Assembly (NCBI RefSeq): GCF_047920995.1
Contig: NZ_JBLRWZ010000008.1
Span: 1 to 64,000, forward strand
Direction: 5' to 3'
DNA: 64,000 nt
Source of the DNA: Aliidiomarina sp047920995
GTDB taxonomy: Bacteria > Pseudomonadota > Gammaproteobacteria > Enterobacterales > Alteromonadaceae
Shown here: in pieces, positions 52,287 to 61,202 of the stretch
How the letters are laid out: each line of letters starts with the position of its first letter
Numbering within the stretch: position 1 is the first letter of the stretch
Made by a program: the position numbers and the translations under genes
Notes under the pieces: generated by a model
Told to the model about the DNA's origin: nothing
What the model saw: the letters and a program-made list of their open reading frames with translations, nothing else
Databases searched by the model: none

Positions 52287-52868
52287 ATGCCTAGAAAGTT
52301 TTTAAAACGGTTCATGCCTGATGTTCATAAATTGAACCAGTATGGCGTGTTAAAACCGTTTGGAAAAATAGCTCATGAAGCTAATTTATGGCACTTGAAT
52401 CGGCGCTCTGCCGCCGGCGCTTTCGCCGTGGGCGTATTTCTGGCTTTTATGCCGATCCCAATGCAAATGCTTGTGGCCGCAGCGTGCGCCATTATATTAC
52501 GTGTTAATTTGCCGCTCTCGGTGGCCATGGTATGGATCAGTAACCCACTTACTCTGCCGCCGATGCTGTTTGCATCATACCAAGTAGGGTCGTTTCTACT
52601 GAATCGGCATCCCGAACCCTTTCTATTCGAGCTTTCCCTATCGTGGTTTAGAGCCGGCTTTAGCACTATTGTGCCGCCGTTGTTTTTGGGGGCTGTTGTA
52701 TTAGGCGCTTGCGCCTCAGGTATTACCTATTTCTTAGTGCGGAAAATCTGGCGCCAAGCGGTACAAAATGCGTGGAATGAACGAATTCAGCGGCGCAAGG
52801 AGCGCTTCTTAAAGCTCAAAGAGGAACTGATTGAGCGCCAACGGCAATTACGCGATCGCGACGATTAA
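52287..52868 (+). CDS. DUF2062 family membrane protein
   Basis: A 193-residue membrane protein of the DUF2062 family, commonly next to comEC in gammaproteobacteria. It starts MPRKFLKRFMPDVHKLNQYG, followed by the conserved SAAGAFAVGVFLAFMPIPMQM stretch, VWISNPLTLPPM, and a final membrane helix. The C-terminal tail is very basic (RIQRRKERFLKLKEELIERQ). Its stop codon overlaps the lolE stop on the other strand. Function unknown. Confidence 0.88.
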   Translation: MPRKFLKRFMPDVHKLNQYGVLKPFGKIAHEANLWHLNRRSAAGAFAVGVFLAFMPIPMQMLVAAACAIILRVNLPLSVAMVWISNPLTLPPMLFASYQVGSFLLNRHPEPFLFELSLSWFRAGFSTIVPPLFLGAVVLGACASGITYFLVRKIWRQAVQNAWNERIQRRKERFLKLKEELIERQRQLRDRDD

Positions 52869-54103
52869 CTGCCACGTAATGCCTGTGCTGGCGCGAGTTT
52901 TGCAGCTTGGCGAGCTGGATAAATAGTGGCCAGTACGCTGGTTACAATGGCCAACCCTGCCACTAACAGCACCTCTGCCCACACAACTTCGCTTGGAATA
53001 CTGCTAATAAAATACAGCTCGGCCGGTAACATTGATACATTCAAAGTGCGCTCTAGTGCACCTAATACTTGTGGTAATGCAAGCGCTAAAATAGTACCCA
53101 CAACACTACCTACAACAGCTCCTACTACGCCATTTAAACTGCCCTGCCACACAAAAGTGCGCATGATCAAACTCTCGGAAGCGCCCATAGTGCGCAAAAT
53201 AGCAATGCTCGCCTGTTTTTCGCGAACCACCATTACTAAGGTAGAAACAATATTGAATGATGCTACCGCAAGCACTAGCACTAACACTAGATACATAATT
53301 GTACGCACCAGCTGAATATCACGAAATAAGTGCCCTTCGCTGCGGGTCCAATCATGAATATACGCATACTCCTGGATTTGCCCAGCCACTTCACGAGCAA
53401 TCATCGGTGCGGCATACACATCATGCAAAGCCAGCCGAACACTGGATGCTTCGGTATCTAGCCCCGCAGTAGTTTGGCCCAATGCTAAGTGGATATACGC
53501 TTGTTGAAAATCAAGCTCACCGCCCATGGCGAACAAACCCACCACAGTTACATTAATGCGCCGAGGGGCTCGAATCGTGTTGCCTTGCTGCAGCTGGGGT
53601 ATCAATAAATTTAAGTTATCGCCGATACCAAGGCCCAGCTCATTGGCTAAGCCTTTGCCGAGCAGCACCCCATTCTCTGTATTCACAAATTGCTGCCATG
53701 CACTACTCGATACATATCGGGTAATACCGGAAACTGCCGGCTCTAATTCCGGATTAATAGCGCGCAATTCCAAGCCCCGAAAGCGCCCTGGCAATTGCAC
53801 CATAGCACTCAGCTTAATGGCAGGAGCCGCAGCACGTACGCCTGGGTGTTGCTCAGCAACGCGCACAATTTCTTGCCAATCTTCTAAACCACCCTGCACC
53901 GCTTGATATTCCACGTGCGGAACTAAGGAAAGAAAATCATTCTCCAGCGCTTTTTGAAAACCATTCATTACCGAAAGTAAAATAATTAGAATCGCGCACG
54001 CAAGGCCAATACCTATCGTAGATGAGGCGGAAATAAAGCTTAAGTAGCGCGTTTTCTCGCGGCTTTGGCGAAAGCGATGCGCTAACAAAAACGGTAAATT
54101 CAT
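52865..54103 (-). CDS. lolE: Lipoprotein-releasing ABC permease LolE
   Basis: LolE is one of two membrane subunits of LolCDE, which extracts outer-membrane lipoproteins from the inner membrane and hands them to LolA. The 412-residue protein has the MacB/FtsX layout. The first helix (TIGIGLACAILIILLSVMNGF) precedes a large periplasmic domain (about 45-265), and three C-terminal helices end with TIYPARQAAKLAPAQALR. Residues FISASSTIGIG and LSLVPHVEY are closer to LolE than LolC. Start overlaps lolD by four bases. Confidence 0.9.
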   Translation of the reverse strand: MNLPFLLAHRFRQSREKTRYLSFISASSTIGIGLACAILIILLSVMNGFQKALENDFLSLVPHVEYQAVQGGLEDWQEIVRVAEQHPGVRAAAPAIKLSAMVQLPGRFRGLELRAINPELEPAVSGITRYVSSSAWQQFVNTENGVLLGKGLANELGLGIGDNLNLLIPQLQQGNTIRAPRRINVTVVGLFAMGGELDFQQAYIHLALGQTTAGLDTEASSVRLALHDVYAAPMIAREVAGQIQEYAYIHDWTRSEGHLFRDIQLVRTIMYLVLVLVLAVASFNIVSTLVMVVREKQASIAILRTMGASESLIMRTFVWQGSLNGVVGAVVGSVVGTILALALPQVLGALERTLNVSMLPAELYFISSIPSEVVWAEVLLVAGLAIVTSVLATIYPARQAAKLAPAQALRGS

Positions 54104-54861
54104 GCCTTACCCTCTGGCTTCGCACCGGATTGCAATTGGCCACCCTGAGCGCTATCCGTGCCCACCGGGCCGTTCTCTAAAAATCCAGAATGCAGCTGCA
54201 ACTGCCGCGGTAGTTTTTGTGCCAGCACAATATCATGGGTTACCACTACAAAAGCAGTACCAAACTGCTCATTCAGCTCTAGCATTAAATCGTAAATTAC
54301 TGCGGCGGTTTCTTCATCTAAATTACCAGTAGGCTCATCCGCTAACACAAGTACCGGATCATTCACCAAAGCACGCGCAATCGCTACGCGCTGGCGTTCG
54401 CCACCAGAAAGGCGAGCAGGCTCATGCTCTAAGCGATGGCCCAAACCTACGCGCTCAAGCAGCGCTTGCGCTTTTTGCTTCGCTTTCGCCATCGGCCAAC
54501 CGGCAATTAATAACGGCATTGCCACGTTTTCTAAGGCGGTAAACTCACTCAATAAATGGTGAAACTGATAAATAAACCCAAGCTTCTGATTTCGCCATTG
54601 GGCTAGTTGCTGAGGTTTCAGTGCGGCTGGCGTAGCACCTGCCACCATCACAGTACCTGTATCGGCTTCATCCAAGCCACCAAGAATATGTAGCAAGGTA
54701 CTTTTTCCCGAGCCCGAAGAACCCACAATGGCTAGCAACTCACCGGCTGCTAGCTGCAAGTTTATGTTTTCCAGTACGGTTACCCGCTCTTCACCATCGG
54801 CGTAGCTTTTCGCTAGCCCGGCCACATCTATTAACCATTGTTGTTGCATAGTTTTACTCAT
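54100..54861 (-). CDS. lolD: Lipoprotein-releasing ABC ATPase LolD
   Basis: LolD powers the LolCDE complex. In its 253 residues are Walker A GSSGSGKSTLLHILGGLD, the Q-loop in LGFIYQFHHLLSEFTALEN, the signature LSGGERQRVAIARAL, Walker B LVLADEPTGNLDEETA and the His of VVVTHD. The QFHHLL wording is characteristic of LolD. It has a C-terminal tail of about 20 residues not found in the core family. Overlaps both lolC (8 bases) and lolE (4 bases). Confidence 0.95.
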   Translation of the reverse strand: MSKTMQQQWLIDVAGLAKSYADGEERVTVLENINLQLAAGELLAIVGSSGSGKSTLLHILGGLDEADTGTVMVAGATPAALKPQQLAQWRNQKLGFIYQFHHLLSEFTALENVAMPLLIAGWPMAKAKQKAQALLERVGLGHRLEHEPARLSGGERQRVAIARALVNDPVLVLADEPTGNLDEETAAVIYDLMLELNEQFGTAFVVVTHDIVLAQKLPRQLQLHSGFLENGPVGTDSAQGGQLQSGAKPEGKA

Positions 54862-56110
54862 AACGAAGAATTTCTGCCGGTTGCAAGCGCGCGGCGCGCC
54901 ACGCAGGATAAAGCGTAGCTAATAAAGTTAACAGCATCGCCGCAGCTACAATTTGCATAATCTGCAATGGGTTAATCAACACCGGCAAATGCATACCTTG
55001 GCTAAATACGCTAATGCCCAGCACACTTAAAATCCCATTTAAACTCAAAGTAACCACTAAGCCGAGAGCGAGGCCTAGAATACTTCCCAGCACCCCACCG
55101 TACATTCCTTGTAGTAGCAGCGTTTGGTACAAACGCTTGCGATCTAAGCCCAAGGTTTGTAATACGGCGATATCGCCTCGTTTATCCTGAATCAACATCA
55201 CCAGTGCCGACACTGCATTAAATGCGGCTACTGCAACAATGAGGCCAAGCATAATCATCATCATGCCCTTTTCCATGCGCACGGCAGCGAATAACTGCCC
55301 GAAGCGTTGCTGCCAACTATCAATTTGCCAATCACTCACCGAGTTTTGGCTTTTTAATGTAGCCGTAACACCATCTGCTGCAAAGGCATCATCTAACCAC
55401 AAGCGTAAACCGGTTACATGCCCCTCGGGGTAACGAAACAACCGCGCCGCATCGGCGCCGTGCATCACAATAAGTTGCGAATCAATATCGGCACCTACTT
55501 CAAAAATACCTGCTACGGTGAATTGCCGTTGCGCCGGCATTACTCCAAAAGGTGTGTGTTGTTGTCCTTTGGCCGCAGTTATGCGCACACGTTCACCGAT
55601 GTGTACATCCATTTGCCGCGCCAGCGGCCGGCCAATAATTACTCGGTACTCTCCTGCACGCAGGTGCTCTAAACGCCCTGCGGAAAGGCTTTGCGCCAAT
55701 ACGCTTTGGGCAGGTTCATGTTCGGGAAAAATTCCCTGCAACATTACCGCACGCATAATGGTATTGCCTTGCACTAAGCCCTCAGATTGCACATAAGGGC
55801 TTACGTGCTGCACACTCGATGGCCATTGCCAGGCATTTTTCTGTTGCTGCCAATCTGCCATTGCCGGTTGTATACGTGAACTTGCTACGGTAGTGGCGGG
55901 AGTAATGGTAACTTGCGGCACTACCCCTAGAATGCGGGTTTTTAATTCGTTTTCGAAACCATTCATTACCGAGGTAACAATAATCAGCGCAGTAACGCCC
56001 AGCATAATACCGGCCATTACAAAATGGCTAATAAAACGAGTAAACGAGGAACGCGCCCGGGATCGGCTGTAACGAAGGGCAAGAAATACCGATATCGGTA
56101 ATTTGATCAT
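54854..56110 (-). CDS. lolC: Lipoprotein-releasing ABC permease LolC
   Basis: The partner permease, 418 residues. The first helix region has SHFVMAGIMLGVTALIIVTS, then VMNGFENELKTRILGVVPQV, typical of LolC. A periplasmic domain occupies residues ~50-270, and three C-terminal helices end TLYPAWRAARLQPAEILRYE. It is the first gene of lolC-lolD-lolE, divergent from mfd, so the lol promoter must lie in 56111-56224. Confidence 0.92.
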   Translation of the reverse strand: MIKLPISVFLALRYSRSRARSSFTRFISHFVMAGIMLGVTALIIVTSVMNGFENELKTRILGVVPQVTITPATTVASSRIQPAMADWQQQKNAWQWPSSVQHVSPYVQSEGLVQGNTIMRAVMLQGIFPEHEPAQSVLAQSLSAGRLEHLRAGEYRVIIGRPLARQMDVHIGERVRITAAKGQQHTPFGVMPAQRQFTVAGIFEVGADIDSQLIVMHGADAARLFRYPEGHVTGLRLWLDDAFAADGVTATLKSQNSVSDWQIDSWQQRFGQLFAAVRMEKGMMMIMLGLIVAVAAFNAVSALVMLIQDKRGDIAVLQTLGLDRKRLYQTLLLQGMYGGVLGSILGLALGLVVTLSLNGILSVLGISVFSQGMHLPVLINPLQIMQIVAAAMLLTLLATLYPAWRAARLQPAEILRYE

Positions 56111-56224
56111 GAAGGCTTAAAATCCCGTAGTGAGCACTTAAAATTTAGCAAGCATAACTAGTTATACGCAAGCATAATGCGAACCGCTCTTTCGTACAAC
56201 CTGCCGAAGCGGCCTCGGTTCAGG

Positions 56225-56230
56225 TATAAT
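56225..56230 (+). promoter_or_regulatory. Consensus -10 box of the mfd promoter
   Basis: TATAAT at 56225-56230, about 55 bases before the mfd ATG; the corresponding -35 (near 56201-56207, CTGCCG/TGCCGA) is weak. The in-frame ATG at 56229 overlaps this box and so is unlikely to be a translation start. Confidence 0.6.
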
Positions 56231-56282
56231 GGCGCAAAAGTGGAGCAACCCCACCCAAAGAAATTGTAGGAAAACGCTATAC

Positions 56283-59200
56283 ATGAGCCAAATTTCGTTA
56301 CTTCAGCCCCCGTTTCCAGAGCAAGCTGGCAAAGAATTTACCTGGCGCCACCTCTCTGGCAGTAGTACGGCCCTTGCCATTAGCCAGTTGTATCGGCAGC
56401 AACCGCGGCAATTATTATTGGTAACCAGCGATACCCCTAGCGCCTATCGATTTGCCCATGAGTTAAAATTTTTTGCGCCCGAGTTTGCCCAACATATTCA
56501 AGTATTGCCAGATTGGGAAACGCTGCCTTACGATAATTTTTCACCCCATCAGGACATAATTTCCGAACGTATTCGCGTGCTTGCTACCTTGCCCCAACAG
56601 CAACACGGTATCTTAATTGTAGCGCTCAATACTTTGATGCATCGGCTACCACCAATCGAATTCTTGGCAGGCCATAGCTTTTTGCTAAAAACCGGCCAGA
56701 AGCACTCTTTAGAAGCCTTGCGGATGCAACTGGAAACTGCAGGCTACCGGCATGTGAACCAAGTAATGGAACACGGTGAATACAGTGTGCGCGGCTCTAT
56801 TGTTGATTTGTTCCCAATGGGTAGCGAAACCCCATATCGCATTGATTACTTTGATGATGATATTGATAGCATTCGCCATTTTGATACCGAATCGCAGCGT
56901 TCCGATACTCCTATTACGGAAATTGCCCTGTTGCCCGCGCGAGAGTTTCCTACCACGCCCAATGGTATCGAACTCTTTCGCCGCCAGTTCCGCGAGCAGT
57001 TTGCCGCACTAACTGCAAGAGATTCAATTTACCAACAAGTAACCCAAGGTATTATTCCTGCAGGGGTTGAGTACTATGCGCCGCTATTTTTCGAAACTAC
57101 CGCCACGCTGTTTGATTATCTGCCCAGTAACACCCTGCTGCTTACCCATGGTGATCTGCAAAGCCAACTCAAAAAGCTTTGGCACGATTTAAATTTTCGT
57201 TATGAAGATCGCCGTTGGGATAAAGAAAAACCAATTTTGCCACCGCAGCAGTTATTTTTGCCAGAAGATCAAATTTTCCAAGCCTTTAAGCAATACCCGC
57301 GTGTACGCCTTGGCGTAATTGAAGGGCAACGCTCTCCCGGCCCGGTAGATTTTAAAACCCGCCCGGTGAGTGATATCAGTATCGATGCTAAGCAAAAGAA
57401 TCCGCTTGCTAGTATCAGTGCTCATGTGCATAAAGCGCTCGATAAAGGCCAGCAGATCTTGTTTTGTGTGGAATCTGCAGGCCGCCGTGAAAGCTTAATG
57501 CAGTTGCTCGGAAAAGCGGCAATTCACCCGCAAGAGGTGCATGAGTTTGCGGAATTTATTCAGCGTGAACTTCCACTTGCCATCATGATTAGCCCTTTAG
57601 AGCACTCCTTTTTTGCGGAAATTGATGCTGAGCTCAGTATTTGGGTAATCACCGAAACAGAACTGCTTGGCCATCGGCCACCACAACGCCGCCGCAGTGA
57701 TAAACGCAGTGCGCAACAAGCCGATGCCCTAATTGCCAACCTTGCCGAGCTATCACTGGGCCAGCTAGTGGTGCATATCGATCATGGTATTGGCCGCTAT
57801 CAAGGTCTCTCGAACTTAGCTACAGGTGGTATCGAAACCGAGTTTCTAACGCTTGAATACAATAACAATACTAAGTTGTTCGTACCTGTTTCTTCGCTGC
57901 ACCTCATTAGCCGCTACAGCGGGGGCGATCAAGAAAAGGTAAAACTCAGCAACCTCGGTAATGATAGCTGGGAGAAAGCCCGCAAAAAGGCCGCTGAAAA
58001 AGTGCGCGATGTGGCCGCCGAGCTGCTCGAGGTATATGCCCAACGCGAAGCTAAATCTGGTTATCCGTTCACCGTAAGTGTGGAAGACCACGATCGTTTC
58101 GCCACTGGTTTCCCTTTCAATGAAACTGATGATCAATTGGCAGCGATTAATGCAGTGCTGAGCGATATGCAGAAACCGCGCGCAATGGATCGCTTAGTGT
58201 GCGGTGATGTTGGCTTCGGTAAAACAGAAGTAGCCATGCGTGCCGCCTTCACCGCCGTAAATGATGGCAAACAGGTAGCAGTATTAGTACCCACTACCCT
58301 ACTTGCGCAGCAGCATTTTGATAACTTTAAAGATCGCTTTGCCGATTGGCCGGTGCGCATCGAATTATTATCGCGTTTTCGAACTGGCAAACAAACCAGC
58401 ACTGCATTGGCAGATCTTGAATCGGGCAAAGTAGATATTGTTATCGGCACGCACAAACTCTTGCAACCTGATATTAAGTTTCGCGATTTAGGATTGCTCA
58501 TCGTAGACGAAGAGCATCGTTTTGGAGTGCGCCAAAAAGAACAAATTAAGCGCTTACGTTCGGATGTGGATATCCTTACCCTCACCGCTACGCCTATTCC
58601 GCGCACCTTGAATATGGCCATGAATAATATTCGTGATCTCTCCATTATTGCCACCCCACCGGCTCGCCGTTTAGCGGTTAAAACCTTTGTGCGAGAATAC
58701 GATAACGCCACCGTACGCGAGGCGATATTGCGGGAAATTCTGCGTGGTGGTCAGGTGTACTTCCTGCACAATAACGTAGAAACCATTGAGCGCACGGCTG
58801 CTCATTTGCAAGAATTAGTACCAGAAGCGCGCATTCAAACTGGGCATGGCCAAATGGGTGAGCGTGAGCTCGAGCAAATCATGTCTGATTTCTATCACCA
58901 ACGCTTCAATGTATTGGTGTGTACAACCATTATTGAAACCGGTATCGATGTTCCGAGCGCCAATACTATTATTATGGATCGTGCCGACCATCTTGGCTTG
59001 GCGCAACTGCATCAATTACGCGGCCGGGTTGGCCGTTCGCATCATCAGGCTTATGCATATCTATTAACACCGCATCCGAAACGGATGACCAAAGATGCCA
59101 TCAAGCGCTTGGAAGCCATCAGCCAATTAGAAGATTTAGGCGCTGGCTTTGTACTCGCTACCCACGATCTAGAAATTCGCGGTGCGGGCGAACTCTTGGG

Positions 59201-59759
59201 TGATGAGCAAAGTGGCCAAATTGAAAGCATTGGTTTTAGTTTGTATATGGATATGCTGGAAGAAGCTGTAAATGCGCTCCGCAACGGCAAAGAGCCTTCC
59301 CTCGATCAGCTCTTAAAACAGCGCACCGAGGTAGATTTGCGAATTCCTGCGCTACTGCCAAACGATTACATTGGCGATGTAAATATTCGTTTATCGATGT
59401 ACAAACGCATTGCTGGGGCCGATTCAGAGCAAGAGCTCGATGATTTGCAGGTTGAATTAATAGATCGGTTTGGCCTGTTACCCGATGCGGCGAAAAATTT
59501 ATTCCGTATCAGCCAAATACGCTTGATGGCTGATCCACTCGGCATCCGCAAAATTGAAGTAGGCCCACTCGGTGGCCATATTGATTTCGCAGATCGCACC
59601 CCGGTTGAACCCACCACCATAATTGGTATGCTGCAACGCGAGCCGCAACGATTTGGTATGGATGGTTCACAACGGTTAAAAATACGTGAAGGGGTTGCTG
59701 ATACCCAAGAACGTATTAAACTGGTACATTCGATTTTATTATCGTTAGCCGAACGCTAA
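56283..59759 (+). CDS. mfd: Transcription-repair coupling factor Mfd
   Basis: Mfd removes RNA polymerase stalled at DNA damage and recruits UvrA. The 1158-residue protein has the UvrB-like N-terminal domains, with a VLPDWETLPYDNFSPHQDI region near residues 77-95. The RNA-polymerase-interacting domain (LVVHIDHGIGRYQGL) comes next. A RecG-like translocase carries Walker A GDVGFGKTEVAMRA (about 641), the Walker B box VDEEH (about 742) and TATPIPRTLNMA, ahead of the C-terminal TRCF domain. The start at 56283 is close to the E. coli length. Confidence 0.97.
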   Translation: MSQISLLQPPFPEQAGKEFTWRHLSGSSTALAISQLYRQQPRQLLLVTSDTPSAYRFAHELKFFAPEFAQHIQVLPDWETLPYDNFSPHQDIISERIRVLATLPQQQHGILIVALNTLMHRLPPIEFLAGHSFLLKTGQKHSLEALRMQLETAGYRHVNQVMEHGEYSVRGSIVDLFPMGSETPYRIDYFDDDIDSIRHFDTESQRSDTPITEIALLPAREFPTTPNGIELFRRQFREQFAALTARDSIYQQVTQGIIPAGVEYYAPLFFETTATLFDYLPSNTLLLTHGDLQSQLKKLWHDLNFRYEDRRWDKEKPILPPQQLFLPEDQIFQAFKQYPRVRLGVIEGQRSPGPVDFKTRPVSDISIDAKQKNPLASISAHVHKALDKGQQILFCVESAGRRESLMQLLGKAAIHPQEVHEFAEFIQRELPLAIMISPLEHSFFAEIDAELSIWVITETELLGHRPPQRRRSDKRSAQQADALIANLAELSLGQLVVHIDHGIGRYQGLSNLATGGIETEFLTLEYNNNTKLFVPVSSLHLISRYSGGDQEKVKLSNLGNDSWEKARKKAAEKVRDVAAELLEVYAQREAKSGYPFTVSVEDHDRFATGFPFNETDDQLAAINAVLSDMQKPRAMDRLVCGDVGFGKTEVAMRAAFTAVNDGKQVAVLVPTTLLAQQHFDNFKDRFADWPVRIELLSRFRTGKQTSTALADLESGKVDIVIGTHKLLQPDIKFRDLGLLIVDEEHRFGVRQKEQIKRLRSDVDILTLTATPIPRTLNMAMNNIRDLSIIATPPARRLAVKTFVREYDNATVREAILREILRGGQVYFLHNNVETIERTAAHLQELVPEARIQTGHGQMGERELEQIMSDFYHQRFNVLVCTTIIETGIDVPSANTIIMDRADHLGLAQLHQLRGRVGRSHHQAYAYLLTPHPKRMTKDAIKRLEAISQLEDLGAGFVLATHDLEIRGAGELLGDEQSGQIESIGFSLYMDMLEEAVNALRNGKEPSLDQLLKQRTEVDLRIPALLPNDYIGDVNIRLSMYKRIAGADSEQELDDLQVELIDRFGLLPDAAKNLFRISQIRLMADPLGIRKIEVGPLGGHIDFADRTPVEPTTIIGMLQREPQRFGMDGSQRLKIREGVADTQERIKLVHSILLSLAER

Positions 59760-59772
59760 TGGGAGATTGCTG

Positions 59773-61113
59773 TTGAGAACGCTGTTGAAAACAACACGAG
59801 CCCTGCTACACAAATTTGCTCGCCCTTTCGCTCGCCCTTCTGCTCTGCCGGTTGCGCAACGCAGTGCAGTTATCCTGCTATGTAGTTTAGCCGCCTTAAC
59901 ATTCACCGCTAGCGCCCAACAGCGCAACACGGAGCAGCGCAGCACTGATAGCGAGGTAAGCGATCGCGGTTGGCGCTGGTTTGAAGTGGAAGTGGTTATC
60001 TTCCGTAACTTAGAGCCCAGTACCAGTGGTGCGGAACAATTCTCATTACAAATGGAGCCTTTTAACGTTGCTGCCAGCCGGGATTTGTTTAGCCCTCGCT
60101 TTGCCGAGCGCAATTTAGCGGGCTACATTACTGCTCTGCCGCTCTGTAAAGGCAGTAAAGGCTTTCTACCGATAGTGCGCAACACGCTTCTTACACCGCG
60201 GTTATTAAGTAATGAATTAGCGAATTATTCGGCAGATTCATTCGCCTGTTATCGTCACGAGCACCTGCCCTTAGTGGCCGCTTGGTATCAAGATTCGCAA
60301 GAGCAATTTAGCCGCACCATTTCTGCGGTGCCTACTGTGGTTAGCGGCACTCAGCATTCTTCACGCGAAGAACTCTTAGCGGCTGATATCCCCTTTTTAT
60401 TGCACCAAAGTAATTTCCGCTTCAATAACCTCCGCCAGCAGTTTGATCGCCGCGGCGATACCGAAGTATTACTGCACACCGCTTGGGCGCAACCCGTATT
60501 TGCTCGTAATCGGGGCCGAAAAATGCGTTTGCTTGGAGGCCGTAATTTCAGTGCAGAGTATGATTTCTTTGGTTTCCCGAAGGCTCGTAGTGGCTATGCA
60601 GAGCTACTGGAAGAATTACGCTACAGCAACGTAAGCAGTAATTTAGAGCATCGGGCTATTCGTGCTACTGCTGCTACAGATTTAGCAACCGATAATATGT
60701 TCAACGATATCAAAACGCTATTCACCGCTATCGAGCGCAACGCGTTTAACTTTGTAGATTACGCGCATCGCGATGTGAATTTACCACAACGCCCCAGCCG
60801 CGTGCCTGCTGGCACCCCGAACCAGGTGTGGGAATTCGATGGTTTATTGGAAATCTATCTCGTGGGCAACTTTCTGCACATTGCCCCTGAGTTTAACTTA
60901 CGTGAGGTGATTACCCTTAACCCCAGCGCCCGTTCGCCAGAGCAACAAGTAGATGATTTTTTGAATAATAATGATAATAGCTTGAAGTTCTTGCGCAACT
61001 ACACCTTTAATCAACTACGCCGAGTTATTTCTCATCAACTCCACTATTTTGATCATCCCCATTACGGCATGGTAATCGAAATCCGGCGTACCGATTTATC
61101 ATCAGCACGCTAA
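59773..61113 (+). CDS. CsiV-like exported protein (DUF2803)
   Basis: I assign this to the CsiV/DUF2803 family, periplasmic proteins linked to cell-shape integrity and peptidoglycan in Vibrio. The basis is the N-terminal RWFEVEVVIFRNLEPS motif and the C-terminal FLHIAPEFNLREVI and GMVIEIRRTDL segments, and its position after mfd. The 446-residue product has a signal peptide after a long basic N-region (RALLHKFARPFARP...; hydrophobic ILLCSLAALTFTASA). The start is TTG, seven bases after GGGAG; another TTG two codons earlier is too close to that site. Confidence 0.7.
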   Translation: MRTLLKTTRALLHKFARPFARPSALPVAQRSAVILLCSLAALTFTASAQQRNTEQRSTDSEVSDRGWRWFEVEVVIFRNLEPSTSGAEQFSLQMEPFNVAASRDLFSPRFAERNLAGYITALPLCKGSKGFLPIVRNTLLTPRLLSNELANYSADSFACYRHEHLPLVAAWYQDSQEQFSRTISAVPTVVSGTQHSSREELLAADIPFLLHQSNFRFNNLRQQFDRRGDTEVLLHTAWAQPVFARNRGRKMRLLGGRNFSAEYDFFGFPKARSGYAELLEELRYSNVSSNLEHRAIRATAATDLATDNMFNDIKTLFTAIERNAFNFVDYAHRDVNLPQRPSRVPAGTPNQVWEFDGLLEIYLVGNFLHIAPEFNLREVITLNPSARSPEQQVDDFLNNNDNSLKFLRNYTFNQLRRVISHQLHYFDHPHYGMVIEIRRTDLSSAR

Positions 61114-61150
61114 TATGCTGCTAAGTAGAACAAAATAAACAACTAATAAA

Positions 61151-61182
61151 AAAGAGGCCGCTTATCTATAAGCGGCCTCTTT
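61151..61182. terminator. Bidirectional terminator between csiV-like gene and acnA
   Basis: AAAGAGGCCGCTTA (61151-61164) and TAAGCGGCCTCTTT (61169-61182) form a perfect 14-bp stem with a TCTA loop; the flanks give T tails in both directions. It serves the two convergent genes. Confidence 0.93.
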
Positions 61183-61202
61183 ATTTCACGTTCGTAAATG
61201 AA

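Noticed and set aside
56229..56282. Upstream ATG for mfd
   Set aside because: It overlaps the TATAAT -10 box and adds 18 non-conserved residues; the ATG at 56283 gives normal length.
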